64,000 bases of DNA, taken from assembly GCF_965638725.1 (NCBI RefSeq), contig NC_134961.1, forward strand, positions 2,790,001 through 2,854,000, given 5' to 3'. The translations under genes and the position numbers were made by a program. The notes under the pieces were generated by a model. It saw nothing but the letters and a program-made list of their open reading frames with translations, was not told where the DNA came from and made no database searches. Shown one piece after another: positions 39,582 through 50,786 of the stretch (the stretch's first letter is position 1; every line of letters begins with the position of its first letter). The DNA comes from Aptenodytes patagonicus (Eukaryota > Chordata > Aves > Sphenisciformes > Spheniscidae).

Positions 39582-42500
39582 GTAAGGGCGGCCGGGATGC
39601 GGCGGGCGCGCCTCCGCCGGCACCGGGAGCCGGCTGGGGGGGTGGAATCCGGTGCCGGGCGGCGGGACCTCGGCGGAGGCCTTCCCGGCGAGCGGCCGGG
39701 CGGGACCGGGAGGGGGCCCGCCCCGAGCCCGGCCTTCGGCGGGCGCCCTTCGCGGGCGCCGCTCTGGGACTCGCTCCCGGTGCCGGGCCGTGGGTCGCTG
39801 GCCGTGCCCGTGCGAGGCCGGCGTGGCTGGAGAGGAGCTGCCGGGGGAGGGTCGGGACGCGGCCCCGGGCCGCTGTTTCCCTGGGCTCTGGTGCCCGCGG
39901 CGTTACCGGTGGCACCTCCGGGAGCTGTCGGTGTCCGAAGGAGCTGGCGCTGTCCCCTCCTCCCTGCTGCGGGCCGCCCTTGGGAGGCTTCGGATTTAGC
40001 CTTTTAGTCTGTTCCAGTGCGTGGAGACTCTCGAAGGCGTTTAAATGGCTGGTGGGCGCCTCTTGGCGTGCGTGCGCAAGTCAACGCTCGCTGCTGCTAC
40101 GCTTGCTTTTTCTGCAAAATATGTCGAGACCTGGGAATGAGGCAAAGACGGATCCCTGATTACTGGTAACGCTCACCCAAATACTCACAGTTTACACTTA
40201 CTCTGCCAGCTGGTCCCAACTAAAGGGGCAGTTTATATTCGCGTGAAGAGCTCTCTAAACCCAAAGCTTGTGTTCTGCAGCATCTTCCTTGAATATTTTA
40301 AAATTTCTATCGCGAAAGTAAAATTTTGTAATGAGTTTATTTTCACGTTGGTCTTTACCTAGGAACTGCTCTCTGAAACATATATATGCATATACAGCAC
40401 GTCCTTAAGTGGACGATTGCTGTTGGGATACTGGGGCTGCCAGAATGTTACCCAACTGAACGCCGGATTTAGGGTGCCCACTAGAACTTGCCAAAATTTT
40501 CTTCGTCCTTTCTGGGCCTGTGAACGGGAGAGCGGGTAGCCGAGTGGATGCAGTATGCTTAGTTGACTCCAGCCCCAGGCGTTGTCCGAGGGCAGCAGGA
40601 GGGATGGTATCTTGCAGGTGCTGTGTAGCTGTGATAAGAGGGAAGTGGGTGGTCCTGTGTCGAACTGTATTATCTTAAACCCCTGCACGTTTATGTCCAA
40701 TTCCTACAGGAAGCTGGAGCATCTGAAAGCTTTTCTGGCTTACAGGAAATCCCAGTAGGATTGTCAGAGCATCCAGGAATACCCGGAGCACAGAAATGAC
40801 ATGGGTCACATCTAGGGCTCTGTATTACCAGAAAAGGGAATTCCCTGTTGTTAGAATTTCCTTCTTTGTGCAATCGCTAACAGTTAGACTGTGTTGCAAA
40901 AGACCTCTCTAAGATAGTTACTTTGCAGGAACAGCACTGATAACTCGAATCCAAGGACTCCAGCAACATTTTATGTTAGCTCTTTGTTGCTTCCAAGCAA
41001 TACATGATACTTATGTCCTTTGTAATTTGCAAAATGGCTGAGGATAGTATTGCACAGTAATTAGCTACTGGGAATCTTTGTACTGAATGTCTTTTCTGTC
41101 ATTAATATTTGAAAGTTTGCAGCTGTTCCTGCAAGCTAGAATTTGAACGCAAGGGAAAGCAGCTTTCTGCTTCTCTTTTTTGCTGTTAATAATTAAATGC
41201 TGCCAAGTAAATGTTTCTAACAGGCTATCTGTGGGACCCGTCACATATTTAAGTGCCTCTGCTCTTCCCAGCTCTCTCCTTTTATTGCGACCTTTGTTTT
41301 CTCCCCTTGGTTGTCTTTGCTTCTTCATTCTGTTAATTTGAAATCTTGAAAGAGCCTCCTTCCCCTGATTAGCCTTGTCATTTGGACTGTAAAGAAAACT
41401 GAAAAAGAAAGCAATTCCTGCACTAAAATTACCCTGTCCATAAATTTAAGGCAAGCAAGCAAAGCAAACCAGTCCACACTGCACATGTCTCTCACCATCT
41501 CCGACACCAAGGTTATTGCAATCTGATAATACTACTCTGGCATTTGTTTAGATCATAAGTGCCTTTGCTTCAGTGCTGAAGCCGGATAGAGTTAGTGACA
41601 AGCAAATTATTGGCAACAGACCATGAATTTAGTCCTTGCTATTCTTCTAGCCCTTTAGAATATACCCTGCTCTGCCTGTTAGGTTGGAGAGGCCATTAAA
41701 ACTGCTTGTGTTAGGCTGTATGGATGCATGCTCAGAAGCAGATAGATGTATGTTAACACTCAAAATAGATAAACTGTATTAATGGTATGAAAGAAAAATA
41801 GCTGTTTATATTCCATCTATACATCGCCTTGAATTGTGACTGAGAGCTAAAGAACTAAAATTTCTTTTAAATGTCTGCTCGTTTGGGGATGCCTTTATTG
41901 TCGGGTTTGATTGCAATATTCTGACACGTTTGCATGGTGTGTGACTTGAGGGGGGTGCGCGCAGTGGAGTTTGTCTAAGTAATGCTAGTCTTTAGCCATT
42001 TACTCCTTTTGTACTTGACCAGGCAGTCACGCGACCTTTCTGATATAAAAATAGACAGACCTAATTGCACTATATTAATGATTGACTTGCTTGGAGTCCA
42101 TGTGTATTGGTGGGAGTACATGCTGGAGATGTCCAGCTGTGGAATCAACTGTTTTAAATTCTCTAAGATTAATATATAAAAGTGCCTGTATCTGTGGTGT
42201 TCGCACTCTTAGGCTTTACTGTATCTCATTTGTTCTCCTCTTGCTTAAACTTCTGAAGTTACAGGGCAATTACCTGAGCTTTCAGACATGTTGCGAAAGA
42301 CCATGTGTTGTTGATTCCCACTGTCTCAGGAAAGAGAAGAAATCTCGTGTCTGTATTAGTGCCTGTGTCTGTATTAATGAGCATGCTTAATTGTGCTTGG
42401 AGTATATGCAGCTACATTATGTTAGCAAATAGGTGTAACTTTGGTGTAGCTACACCAACACTGGATTATTTTGTTACGTTTTTCAGGGGGAAACAACTTG

Positions 42501-42888
42501 AGGGAGAAATAACTCGTACACAAAGTTGTTGTAATGTCTATTTTGCAGGAAACTAGAACTGGATTATTTCAAAATCTGCTAAGCTGAATATCATTCGTTT
42601 GAAAAGAAAAATAATGCTCATCAGATTAGTTCAAACTTTTCTACCTAATAGGACAAGGGCCTGGTATATCAACCCTCAGCAGGTCAGCTGATCTAAACCC
42701 ATACTCCATTGCATATCTTCAGAATACAGTTACTTTTGTTTCAGAACTGGGGATGTAAATACTGTAAGCTGCAGAGCTGGTATTCTAAAATCCCCTACCT
42801 GTGCAGCAAGTTCCTGTTAGTCGTAGGAAGAGAGACGCTCTCCAAAGATTGCCTATGTAATGCAGAATTTTGTACTTCCTGTAGAAAA

Positions 42889-42902
42889 GGGGGGGGGGGG
42901 GG
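42889..42902. repeat. G14 homopolymer followed by ACGGACGGACAC
   Basis: Fourteen consecutive G on the + strand run into an (ACGG)-type repeat. It is a likely site of length variation and of assembly error. Confidence 0.9.
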
Positions 42903-43183
42903 ACGGACGGACACACAGCAGTCAGCTACAATGAGAATATTAGCTAAAAGTATTTATGACAAAGATGTCACGAGTAGTAATCCTGCTTGTGGTTTTAGAG
43001 ACTAAAATGAGTTGTTTATGCTGTAAGCACTTTAATAATGTGGTTAATTAGCTGCTCTTCCCTGTTGTGAGGATATTTGTCCCCATGTTCTCTATACTGC
43101 AATTGCAAGTATGAAGGTTGGAAGCCATGCAGAAGTACAGGCAGATACCTTTTTTTTTTTTCTTTTTAAAGGTATGGAGGCCA

Positions 43184-43240
43184 ATGGTGCACCTGATGCA
43201 TTGGTGCACCATCCTGGTGCATGGATGTTGCCCAATGCAT
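43184..43240. repeat. Nested palindromes
   Basis: ATGGTGCACC (43184-43193) and GGTGCACCAT (43203-43212) are perfect 10-bp inverted arms around a 9-base loop. The loop region also starts ATGCATTGG (43196-43204), which pairs with CCAATGCAT (43232-43240), so two alternative hairpins compete. A short direct repeat, GGTGCA, also recurs at 43216. Confidence 0.85.
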
Positions 43241-43269
43241 TGTTTAAAAAAACAGTCTAATTTTTTATT

Positions 43270-43286
43270 CCCCCCCCCCCCCCCCC
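43270..43286. repeat. C17 homopolymer
   Basis: Seventeen consecutive C follow a T-rich stretch and run into an AG dinucleotide, so the tract would serve as the pyrimidine tract of a splice acceptor ending at 43288. It is the complement of the G14 run about 370 bp upstream. Confidence 0.9.
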
Positions 43287-43288
43287 AG

Positions 43289-43342
43289 GCCCAGCAGAAG
43301 GGAGTAAGTCATAAGAAGATCTATACAAGGACAAGTTGGAAG
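43289..43342 (+). other. Candidate alternative 5'-UTR exon
   Basis: The acceptor is TTTTTTATTC followed by the C run and AG. The donor is GGAAG/GTAAGG, close to consensus. The 54-nt interval has no ATG. Its position in intron 1 would make it an alternative untranslated exon of TBC1D24. The evidence is splice-site strength only, so it may be an unused pair of sites. Confidence 0.25.
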
Positions 43343-46300
43343 GTAAGGATTAATAAAAGCACTTCAGTCTGGGGAGTGGAGGACTGTTGGGGTTCTTCGT
43401 TTTGTTTGGGTTTTTTTTGGTAATATCTTCACTGTATACAAAAAATGTTTGCCTTATAATCTGGTTCCATGCAGAGACAAGATTCCTGCTCCTGCTTTAT
43501 GTTTCAATGTTCCTGTAAGCCCTCTCCTCCAGTTGAGAGACTTTGAATCCATTGCCCAGTGCAGTGACACTTGACAGAGGAGTAGGCGTGTCAGGTGTGT
43601 TAAGTCCCTTTAGGTTTACTCAGAACAAGCACATGGCTAAAGAACACCATCAACAGCAAAGCCTCTTCTTATATATCCTGTGCTCTGGCCCCTTAACTAT
43701 CTTTAACGGCCTTCTAACAGGGCTAGTCTTCCCAAAGTTTTTCCCCTCTAGTAAGACTAGAGATTAGCAATATACACTAATAGTAAGATTATAAACTCAG
43801 CAGCCGATCTGTTGTTATAAATGCCCTTTATTTTAAAATCATAATCAAAATAATGCAGAACTAGTTTGGGATTCTACATTGATTAGTTTTTCATTATGAA
43901 ATGCTGTTTCTGTACTTTTGCTGCTGCAGAGGTGGTGTTTGTTGCTACTCTTTGATTTTTAATAGCGCATAACTTTGGAAAGACTACAGAAATAAGTATC
44001 AAAATTAAGTGATATATTGTTCAAGTTCCCTGAAATGCAACTGCTGGCATTCTGCCTGAGATTAGGTCCTCCTTTAATTGTAAAGTGTATTTGGAACTGG
44101 CTCGATGTTGGTGTCTGAACTCTCTCTTGTGTGTAGGATAATCTGCCCTTTGGTTCAGGAGATGAGTAATCCATTATCAAGGATACCAGATTATTGAAGC
44201 TTTTCTTCTGAGCAATCCTGGGGGAAGGGGGAAAACCTGTACGGTTTTGCAGAGCTGGAAGAAAATAAATTCTGTATAAAATGACAGCTTTAACTTTGTA
44301 AATTTTATATGCTCATCTTACTGTAAATCAGCTTTTGTTTTCCACAAGAAAACTTCTACACCCTTAGCACTTAGTGCAGAGAATAATGAAATAGTCTGAG
44401 ATTGTAAGATTTTCCTACCCCATTTTTAGCTGCTGGCTGAAATTATGGGAGCACAAAACTTACCCTGGAATGAACAAGATCTAGTGATAACTGCTGGTGT
44501 GAATAGAGTGTCCCTCCCCATTCGCTTACTACAGAGGCAAGGAGTGCACGCAGCAATTTACATAGGCTCACTACGAGAGTAAGGACTTGTGTGCTCAATT
44601 AGACCAGAGTTACTGGTTCATCCGCCCATTATCTATTTAGGTATACCTTAAGATCTCCAGCACTGCCAGGTTAAGGCTTTGTATATTCATAAATTGCACT
44701 GGGAGGTCTTGAATCAATATAAACATGTCCTATCAGTTAATTTAACAGAAGAATTAAATTGGCGTAAGTATCCACACTGATACTTGTACTGCTTTGATTA
44801 AATTGTCTTTCTGTTTTGTTTTAAAGGTGATGTGGGGAAATGGAGCGTTGGCCTATTTCCTTAACAGACTTTAAATGGCACAGTTCATATTTTGAAACTT
44901 TTGCAAGAGAGAATGTACAACATTCATCTGTGTGGACATGTTTTTGATAAATGTGAATACTGTGAAGAATCTGAATATGATCATTAGTTTTAAAAAAGTT
45001 ATGTATATTTGTCTATATGTTGTATATATACAATATGTATATGTACATGCAAGTATATATGCAATCTGTTTTGTGTGCATATGTATATATATTTGAATGA
45101 CAAGTATATTTGTATTGACAAGGTACGGGCTGAGACTGTGATGAGCTAGTTCTGCTTGTACATCACTTGAACAACAAAGGCTTCCCTGTAGTCTGCATAT
45201 AAGGCTCCGGATTCTACCTGGCCCAGCCTAGCAGGCGTATTGTTAAATCCTACACAGAAAAGGCTACTGTTTTATGGAACAGAAGGATAAAACAAAAAAA
45301 AACCAGTTACAGTATGGTATAGATCATGACTTGGAGAGTGCTGAGGTTGTCTGTGGGAAAGTGTATGGGTCTCTGTAAAAAGGTGTGCTCATCTCCATAA
45401 AGCAGCTTGCGTTCTCTTTCTCAGTGTGATACTAACTGTGGCAGTCGGAGGCCAGGGGCCTCCTTTAGCTGGGAGGCTTGTTATGTTGTAGTCAGTCTGC
45501 ATTAGTTTTGGGACCTGCAGTGGTTGCAGTTTGGGATGCTAAGTGTTCAGGCAGTTTAGCGGTTGCAGAGGTGCGCTGTCACGTAAAGACCGGCCCAGAG
45601 TAGAAACCAAACGCTTCATAGAGAAAACTCCTGGATGTGCTGTTGTGATATTTGGTCACAAAAACTATTGAAAAGGTGTAATCACATACTGTTGAAACTG
45701 GTCGGACAGTGGGAGGAACAGGTCTAGGAGGTATGTGCTCTTTAACCTCTGAGTGGTTTTCTCATACTAATAAACCCATAAACATTGCCACTGTCTGTGA
45801 AATGCTTCTTGGCAAACGTCTCTCTTAGATACCAGAAAAGGTCACACCTAAGATTGTGTCTTCTACTTGTAAAAACCTACGTGTGTTTCCATTCATGCTG
45901 TCAGCTGCTGTTCTGGACCTAAAGAAACTCTAAACACATAAGAAATAAAACATGGTTACATCTACTCCTGTAGAGAAGGTTTAGATAGGAGGAAAAGAAA
46001 TAAATCTGTTCAACATAAACAAATGCAGACATTATGTCTAAGAGGAGAACGTTTCAAAGCACGTATGTTTAAAGATGTTTTTCTGCCAGTAAATGTTTGT
46101 AGTGGAGAGAGATCTAGAGGTGATAGGCATCAAACTGACAGAGAGCATTCAATGCAAGAGAGCAGGAAAATGGATTGTTTTATTGCATATGGTGCTGTCG
46201 GAGCTTTCCACTGGCAGTTACACTGCATCTTTAGTTGTACATAGTAGACTGTACTTCCAAATGGAGAAAGATACTGAGGTGTTTAGGGAAAGGGAAAAAA

Positions 46301-49300
46301 AAAAAAAAGATTGGAGACTGAAGATTGCATGTTCAGTGTAAAATTTTTATCAGAGACAGTTTGCTGTTGAAGGAAGACCTGTTTCTAGTTACTTCAGTTT
46401 TTGAAACAAAGGGAAGAAGAATAATTAGCACAGTGTGAGGGATTTTTTCATTCTTACAATTTGGAAGAAACCAGAAGGAAAAAACAGTCAATTTAGCAGG
46501 AAAATTGTGTTGATTTTTCTGCGCTGCTTTGACAGATTTTTTTTTTTAATTGATTTTTTTAAATACATCATGTAAAATAGTTTTGCTGCTTAAATGCAGT
46601 TTTCTTCTGGTTTTGGGGGGAAAAAAGATAGGAATTATCCTCTCTTTAATTTTACTAGTTGTTCCTTGGGTTTTTTTAATGACATGGGCAGGACAGAAAG
46701 CTCCTGATCTATGTCTTTGATAACATTTACCATCCGGTATCCTCTTACAATGCTCTGTTCTTTAGCCTTTTTCATCCTTTGTGGAACCATTAACCATTTC
46801 TTTTCTCTTCCGTTTTTTCAACAAGAGTGTTTTGGGGTTTTTTCCAGACTTCTATCTTGTTTGGTTTTTGTGTGTTTATTTTGTACCTCTGTGGAATCTT
46901 AATGATCAGTACAGCTCACAGGATCAACAGTGGTTGAGTATTAGAAGTGCTTGTGTCATCCCAGGGCAGGGCATGGGAGGGAGAGGGTGCTGCTTTCTAT
47001 TGAAGTGCTTGCAGATATAAGGCATACACATTCTCCTAAATATAAGCTACTGTCATTTAAGTGGCCAGCAGTGAAGAGCTCATTGTGTGTCTGAACTTTT
47101 GACTGTAATAAAGTACACGATAGATTAATCACAGATAATTTAAAGACCCTGTTTAAGAAGACAATAGTACTTTCCTAAGAATGAAAGCATGGGATTCTAG
47201 GACAAACCATGTGTAACTGTACTTCGTATGCAATATCCCAAGAGAAATCATCTAGATGCCTAAAATGAATTGCCCTATAGTGTACTCTTCTATCAGGCCT
47301 TTATCAGTTACTCAGGAAAGTGAGAGGTTTCTAGACTCTGTCCCAAAGGAATATCAAAAAACAGCAGGGAGCAGCTAACTAATCCCCTGTTGTTATTGGT
47401 AAACTCCTATTAGAACATTATCCAGAATTGTATTCCTGGAGCCCAGCTGGTGCTGTACACAGTGCCCGGGGCAAATCGTAAAGAGATCAAACTGCATTTA
47501 ACCTTGTTAAAGCAATCCATCGAACTCTCTGTGCTCTGCCGAAAAGGATCATCACTCCAGAATGCATCAATGTGGTCCAAATTGCTGTCCTACACAAGAT
47601 GAGCTGGTTGTGTTCAGCTTGTTCTAGTGCTAAATGGAGTGCTTAATTTTGGCTCTGATGCATACGTTGTCCTCAGTGATGTGTGGCATAGGGAGTAATG
47701 TAAACTTCCTATGGAAGCTGTAAACATGACAAAACATGCTTCTGATCAGGAGGTGTTTGGGGGAAGGGGGGACGGCACTGTGGTGTCCAGTCTTGTTTCC
47801 AGATCCATGTAGCAGAGATGTCAGGGTATGCTGCTGTAAGTCTGGGCTTGGGGAAAACTGCAGGATGCACTGAAGTACTCGGGGAGGAGAGAGTAACTGT
47901 CTGCTAGTTGTCTTTTATTCTGCAGTTATTACTGTCCTGCTGTGTTGCTTTGTTCTTCTGTCAGATTCTTTGGTGTATGAAGCAAACATCTCAGACGTGA
48001 TTGAGTATTCCTCAAGGATGGGAAATCATCTACTCAGAGTTTTGGGTTTAATTTTCTCTTACTGGGATGAAGACTAATAGCTAGCAGTCTTGAGGAAGCA
48101 GTTCTCATTATCTGTTCATGTGCCTTCTGCACGCATTAGTTTAACGAGGTTATGAAAGAGAGTAGACTTGGGTCTTTTCCCTGGCTACATCACTGCTCAA
48201 CAGTATAAACAGCAAACGATATGCTGCAGGTCTGGGAGTCTAGCATTAGTCTTGATTTGTAGAGCAGTAAAAGAAAATATTTGCTTTCTGTTAGCACGTT
48301 ATAAAAATGCATGCCAAAATTTTGGTTGTCGGTATCTAGCTGTGTCTGTACAGTACATAGCAAATAACTGAATCAAAGGTGTTTAACTGTCCATGGTTAA
48401 GATGAAAAATGTTATTTTCCAAGTTTGGGTTTCTTGTTATAAAGCAGCTACACTAGATTTGAGTGAAGTGTCTTAATAAGTGTCTTAATCTGTAGTCAAA
48501 CTTTCAGAACACAAAGTTGCAAGTATACCTAAATGGAATAGGGGACAAGGTTTTCCTGATTAATTATAATTTGTTTTTTTAGGCAACTTTCCTGTGTTTG
48601 TTAAAAGCAATATCAAATCACATAATCTCAGGTTTTAACCAAAGCTGAAATTTATTTTTAAAAAGTTTAGAATGTAAATATTTCACTACTGTGGAGTACT
48701 GCATGTACTCTGGATTTGAAAGAAATAATTGTCCTCTGGGTTAGTTGTACTTCAGATATTTCAGTTTGCTAATTCCTGCATTTTGGAAAGCAAAAAAAAT
48801 TATTAAAGTTGGCCCTAGCCGTGTTATCTTTAGTAAAATTGTAGCCCTATATTCCCCTTAATGAAGGTACGTCATAATTCAAATCTTCTGTTTTCCTGCT
48901 GATGTACTTTTAGACACTTTCATAGAATTTTTCTTCACAGGCTTGACTGTCACACTTGGCTTCACTGCTGTATATTTTATACAAATTCAGCGCAATTTTC
49001 AGCTGTCTTCTGAAAATAGCCCAAATTACAATGGGAAGATCTAAGGGAATGGAATGGAAAATGTGGCTAGACTAGCAAGCTAAATATTTCCTAAAAATTT
49101 AGTCACTGACTTGAAATCATGCTAGTTCCAGTTACCATGGTCATTGCTTGGTTTTGAATTGTAACGATTACTTGCTTGCTTCATAGTTTAAACTTAACCT
49201 TGAAAAATCTTTTGCCTGTTCTGCAGCCATTTTTGGCATATCTTCAATGTGCATTTTTCTACCTCTCACTTGTGTGGTTTTTGGGTTTGTTTTTTTTTCT

Positions 49301-50364
49301 ATTGCACTTAACTGAAGAGCTCCAGTATAGACCAATAGATCTAACAATCTCAAAATTGTGTGGCAGTTACTAAGAAAAAAGCTTTTTCTCCTGGTTCCGT
49401 TCTTCTGTGTTAATTCCTACTATTTTGTAAAAGTCAGTCTGATCAGAAAGAATAATGGCTGCTTCCCCTTAAATAAGGTATACGTAACTTTCAAGCCTTG
49501 TCGTTGTTATGAGTAATGTAATTTTTTTGCTAATTTTTACAATCCCTTTATAGTTCTATTCTGACAGGTACTTGAAGGCATTTCAGTTCTGTGCAGTTCA
49601 GGTGCTGATCCATCCTGTTGTCCCCATGTCCAGGTAGAGGACACTTAGCATCGTGTTATGGTAACTTCTCTAAAGTTACTTTAGCAAGAGGGAAAGCGGT
49701 TTGTTGCAATACGGAGATATAAGTGGGTGTCTCTGCCTGCCTTTAACCATATCTTTATACAAACATTACATTCTGAAATGTTTTTTCTCTTCTGCCTGTG
49801 TCTTACCCCTTCTTTATATGTGAAAGCTAGGTAGTTTAGGTGAAGATGGGACTTGGACACAGATATGCACTACTCCTTAACTGACACCCCAGCCTTTGGT
49901 CCCTCCGAATATAACAGTTTGTACTGCCTGCTTGCTCCCTTGCAGTAGGAGAGATGGGTAGGGTACAGCCCCAACTAGCTTTGGGGCTTTGCCACTGAAT
50001 GCGAGACAGCTTTTGTCTCTTCTTCCCACCAGCTCAAAGTTAAACGTTGCTCTTTACATGGTTGCCGGAAGAGAGAGAACTTGCCCGGAGGGAGGGATGG
50101 AGGAAGATTCGGAAGGAGTGGGAGGAGGAGATGAAGGCTGGCTGGAATTTTCCTAAGATTTCTTGGGCTCTTCTCCTTTGGCAAGTAAATACTCCCCATT
50201 CGAGGCGTGCAGGCTTACAGTAGCTGTTGGCACAGTGTCAGGAGCTATGCACCATTACACTGAAGCACACTAATTCTGTTGGTTTTGCAAGCACAGTTGA
50301 GAGCTGGTCATGCTCTGGCAACCTTGACAATGGCCATTTGCTTTGCTGTCATTTTTTCTTGCAG

Positions 50365-50433
50365 CATCTAGAGCCTTGAAAAGCATAAGCAGCCAGACCT
50401 ACTTGCAGACCCAGCAGATTTATCCCAGCCAAA
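50365..50433 (+). other. Weak candidate alternative exon
   Basis: The acceptor is GTCATTTTTTCTTGCAG and the donor is AGCCAAA/GTATGT. The 69-nt interval is open in one frame and AT-moderate. Nothing else supports transcription. Confidence 0.15.
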
Positions 50434-50706
50434 GTATGTATAAGACTATAAGCTCAAATCAAAAGTTCTGGCAGTCTGACTTCCATCCTCTAGCCACGGA
50501 CTTCAGTGAGCTTGCTGAGGAGCGCATACTCATCAAATTCATTAGTTTCTGGAATCGGCAGTAACTTCCGGAGGGAAAAATGACTGTTTGATGCAACCTC
50601 TAAATACGCCCATGCCTCTGAATGATAGAAAATAAGACAGGAAAGAGTAAGGAGGAGGGAGAAGAAAGTTTACAGGAAGAAGGACAGCTGAGATGTAACT
50701 CTCAGT

Positions 50707-50786
50707 AGTTGTCTCATATAGAGACACCTTGTCTCATAGACAACTCATATAGAGTTGTCTCAGTAGACAACTCTCAGAAGTTGTCT
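50707..50786. repeat. Cluster of alternating inverted repeats (AGTTGTCT/AGACAACT)
   Basis: The 8-mer AGTTGTCT or its complement AGACAACT occurs at 50707-50714 (+), 50738-50745 (-), 50753-50760 (+), 50765-50772 (-) and 50779-50786 (+). Neighbouring copies pair: 9-bp arms around a 5-base ATATA loop (50738-50760), and 10-bp arms around a 4-base loop (50751-50774). This alternation is typical of template-switch or hairpin-primed replication errors. Confidence 0.85.

Larger units (their letters stand above)
39320..39980 (+). promoter_or_regulatory. TBC1D24: CpG-island promoter, probably of TBC1D24
   Basis: About 650 bases are extremely GC- and CpG-rich, in contrast with the AT-rich DNA that follows. 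Inside are an E-box CACGTG (39440-39445) and two NRF1-type palindromes (39464-39475 and 39499-39510). There is no TATA box, as is usual for housekeeping or neuronal CpG-island promoters with scattered start sites. A consensus donor (GCG/GTAAGG) at 39582 gives a plausible noncoding first exon. The next + strand gene downstream is TBC1D24, whose mammalian orthologue also begins with a remote noncoding exon. Assignment to this gene is inferred; a divergent minus-strand transcript is also possible. Confidence 0.7.

Noticed and set aside
38429-40159. 576-codon open frame (+), and a 506-codon frame overlapping it
   Set aside because: More than half is Ser/Pro/His/Gln peptide dictated by the minisatellite and the rest is CpG-island translation. 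Two frames are open at once because the repeat has no stops, and there is no conserved domain.
44581-44690. Possible L3/CR1-like remnant (ATTAGACCAGAG...GGTTCATC)
   Set aside because: Only a few short words match the remembered consensus, which is too weak to list as an element.
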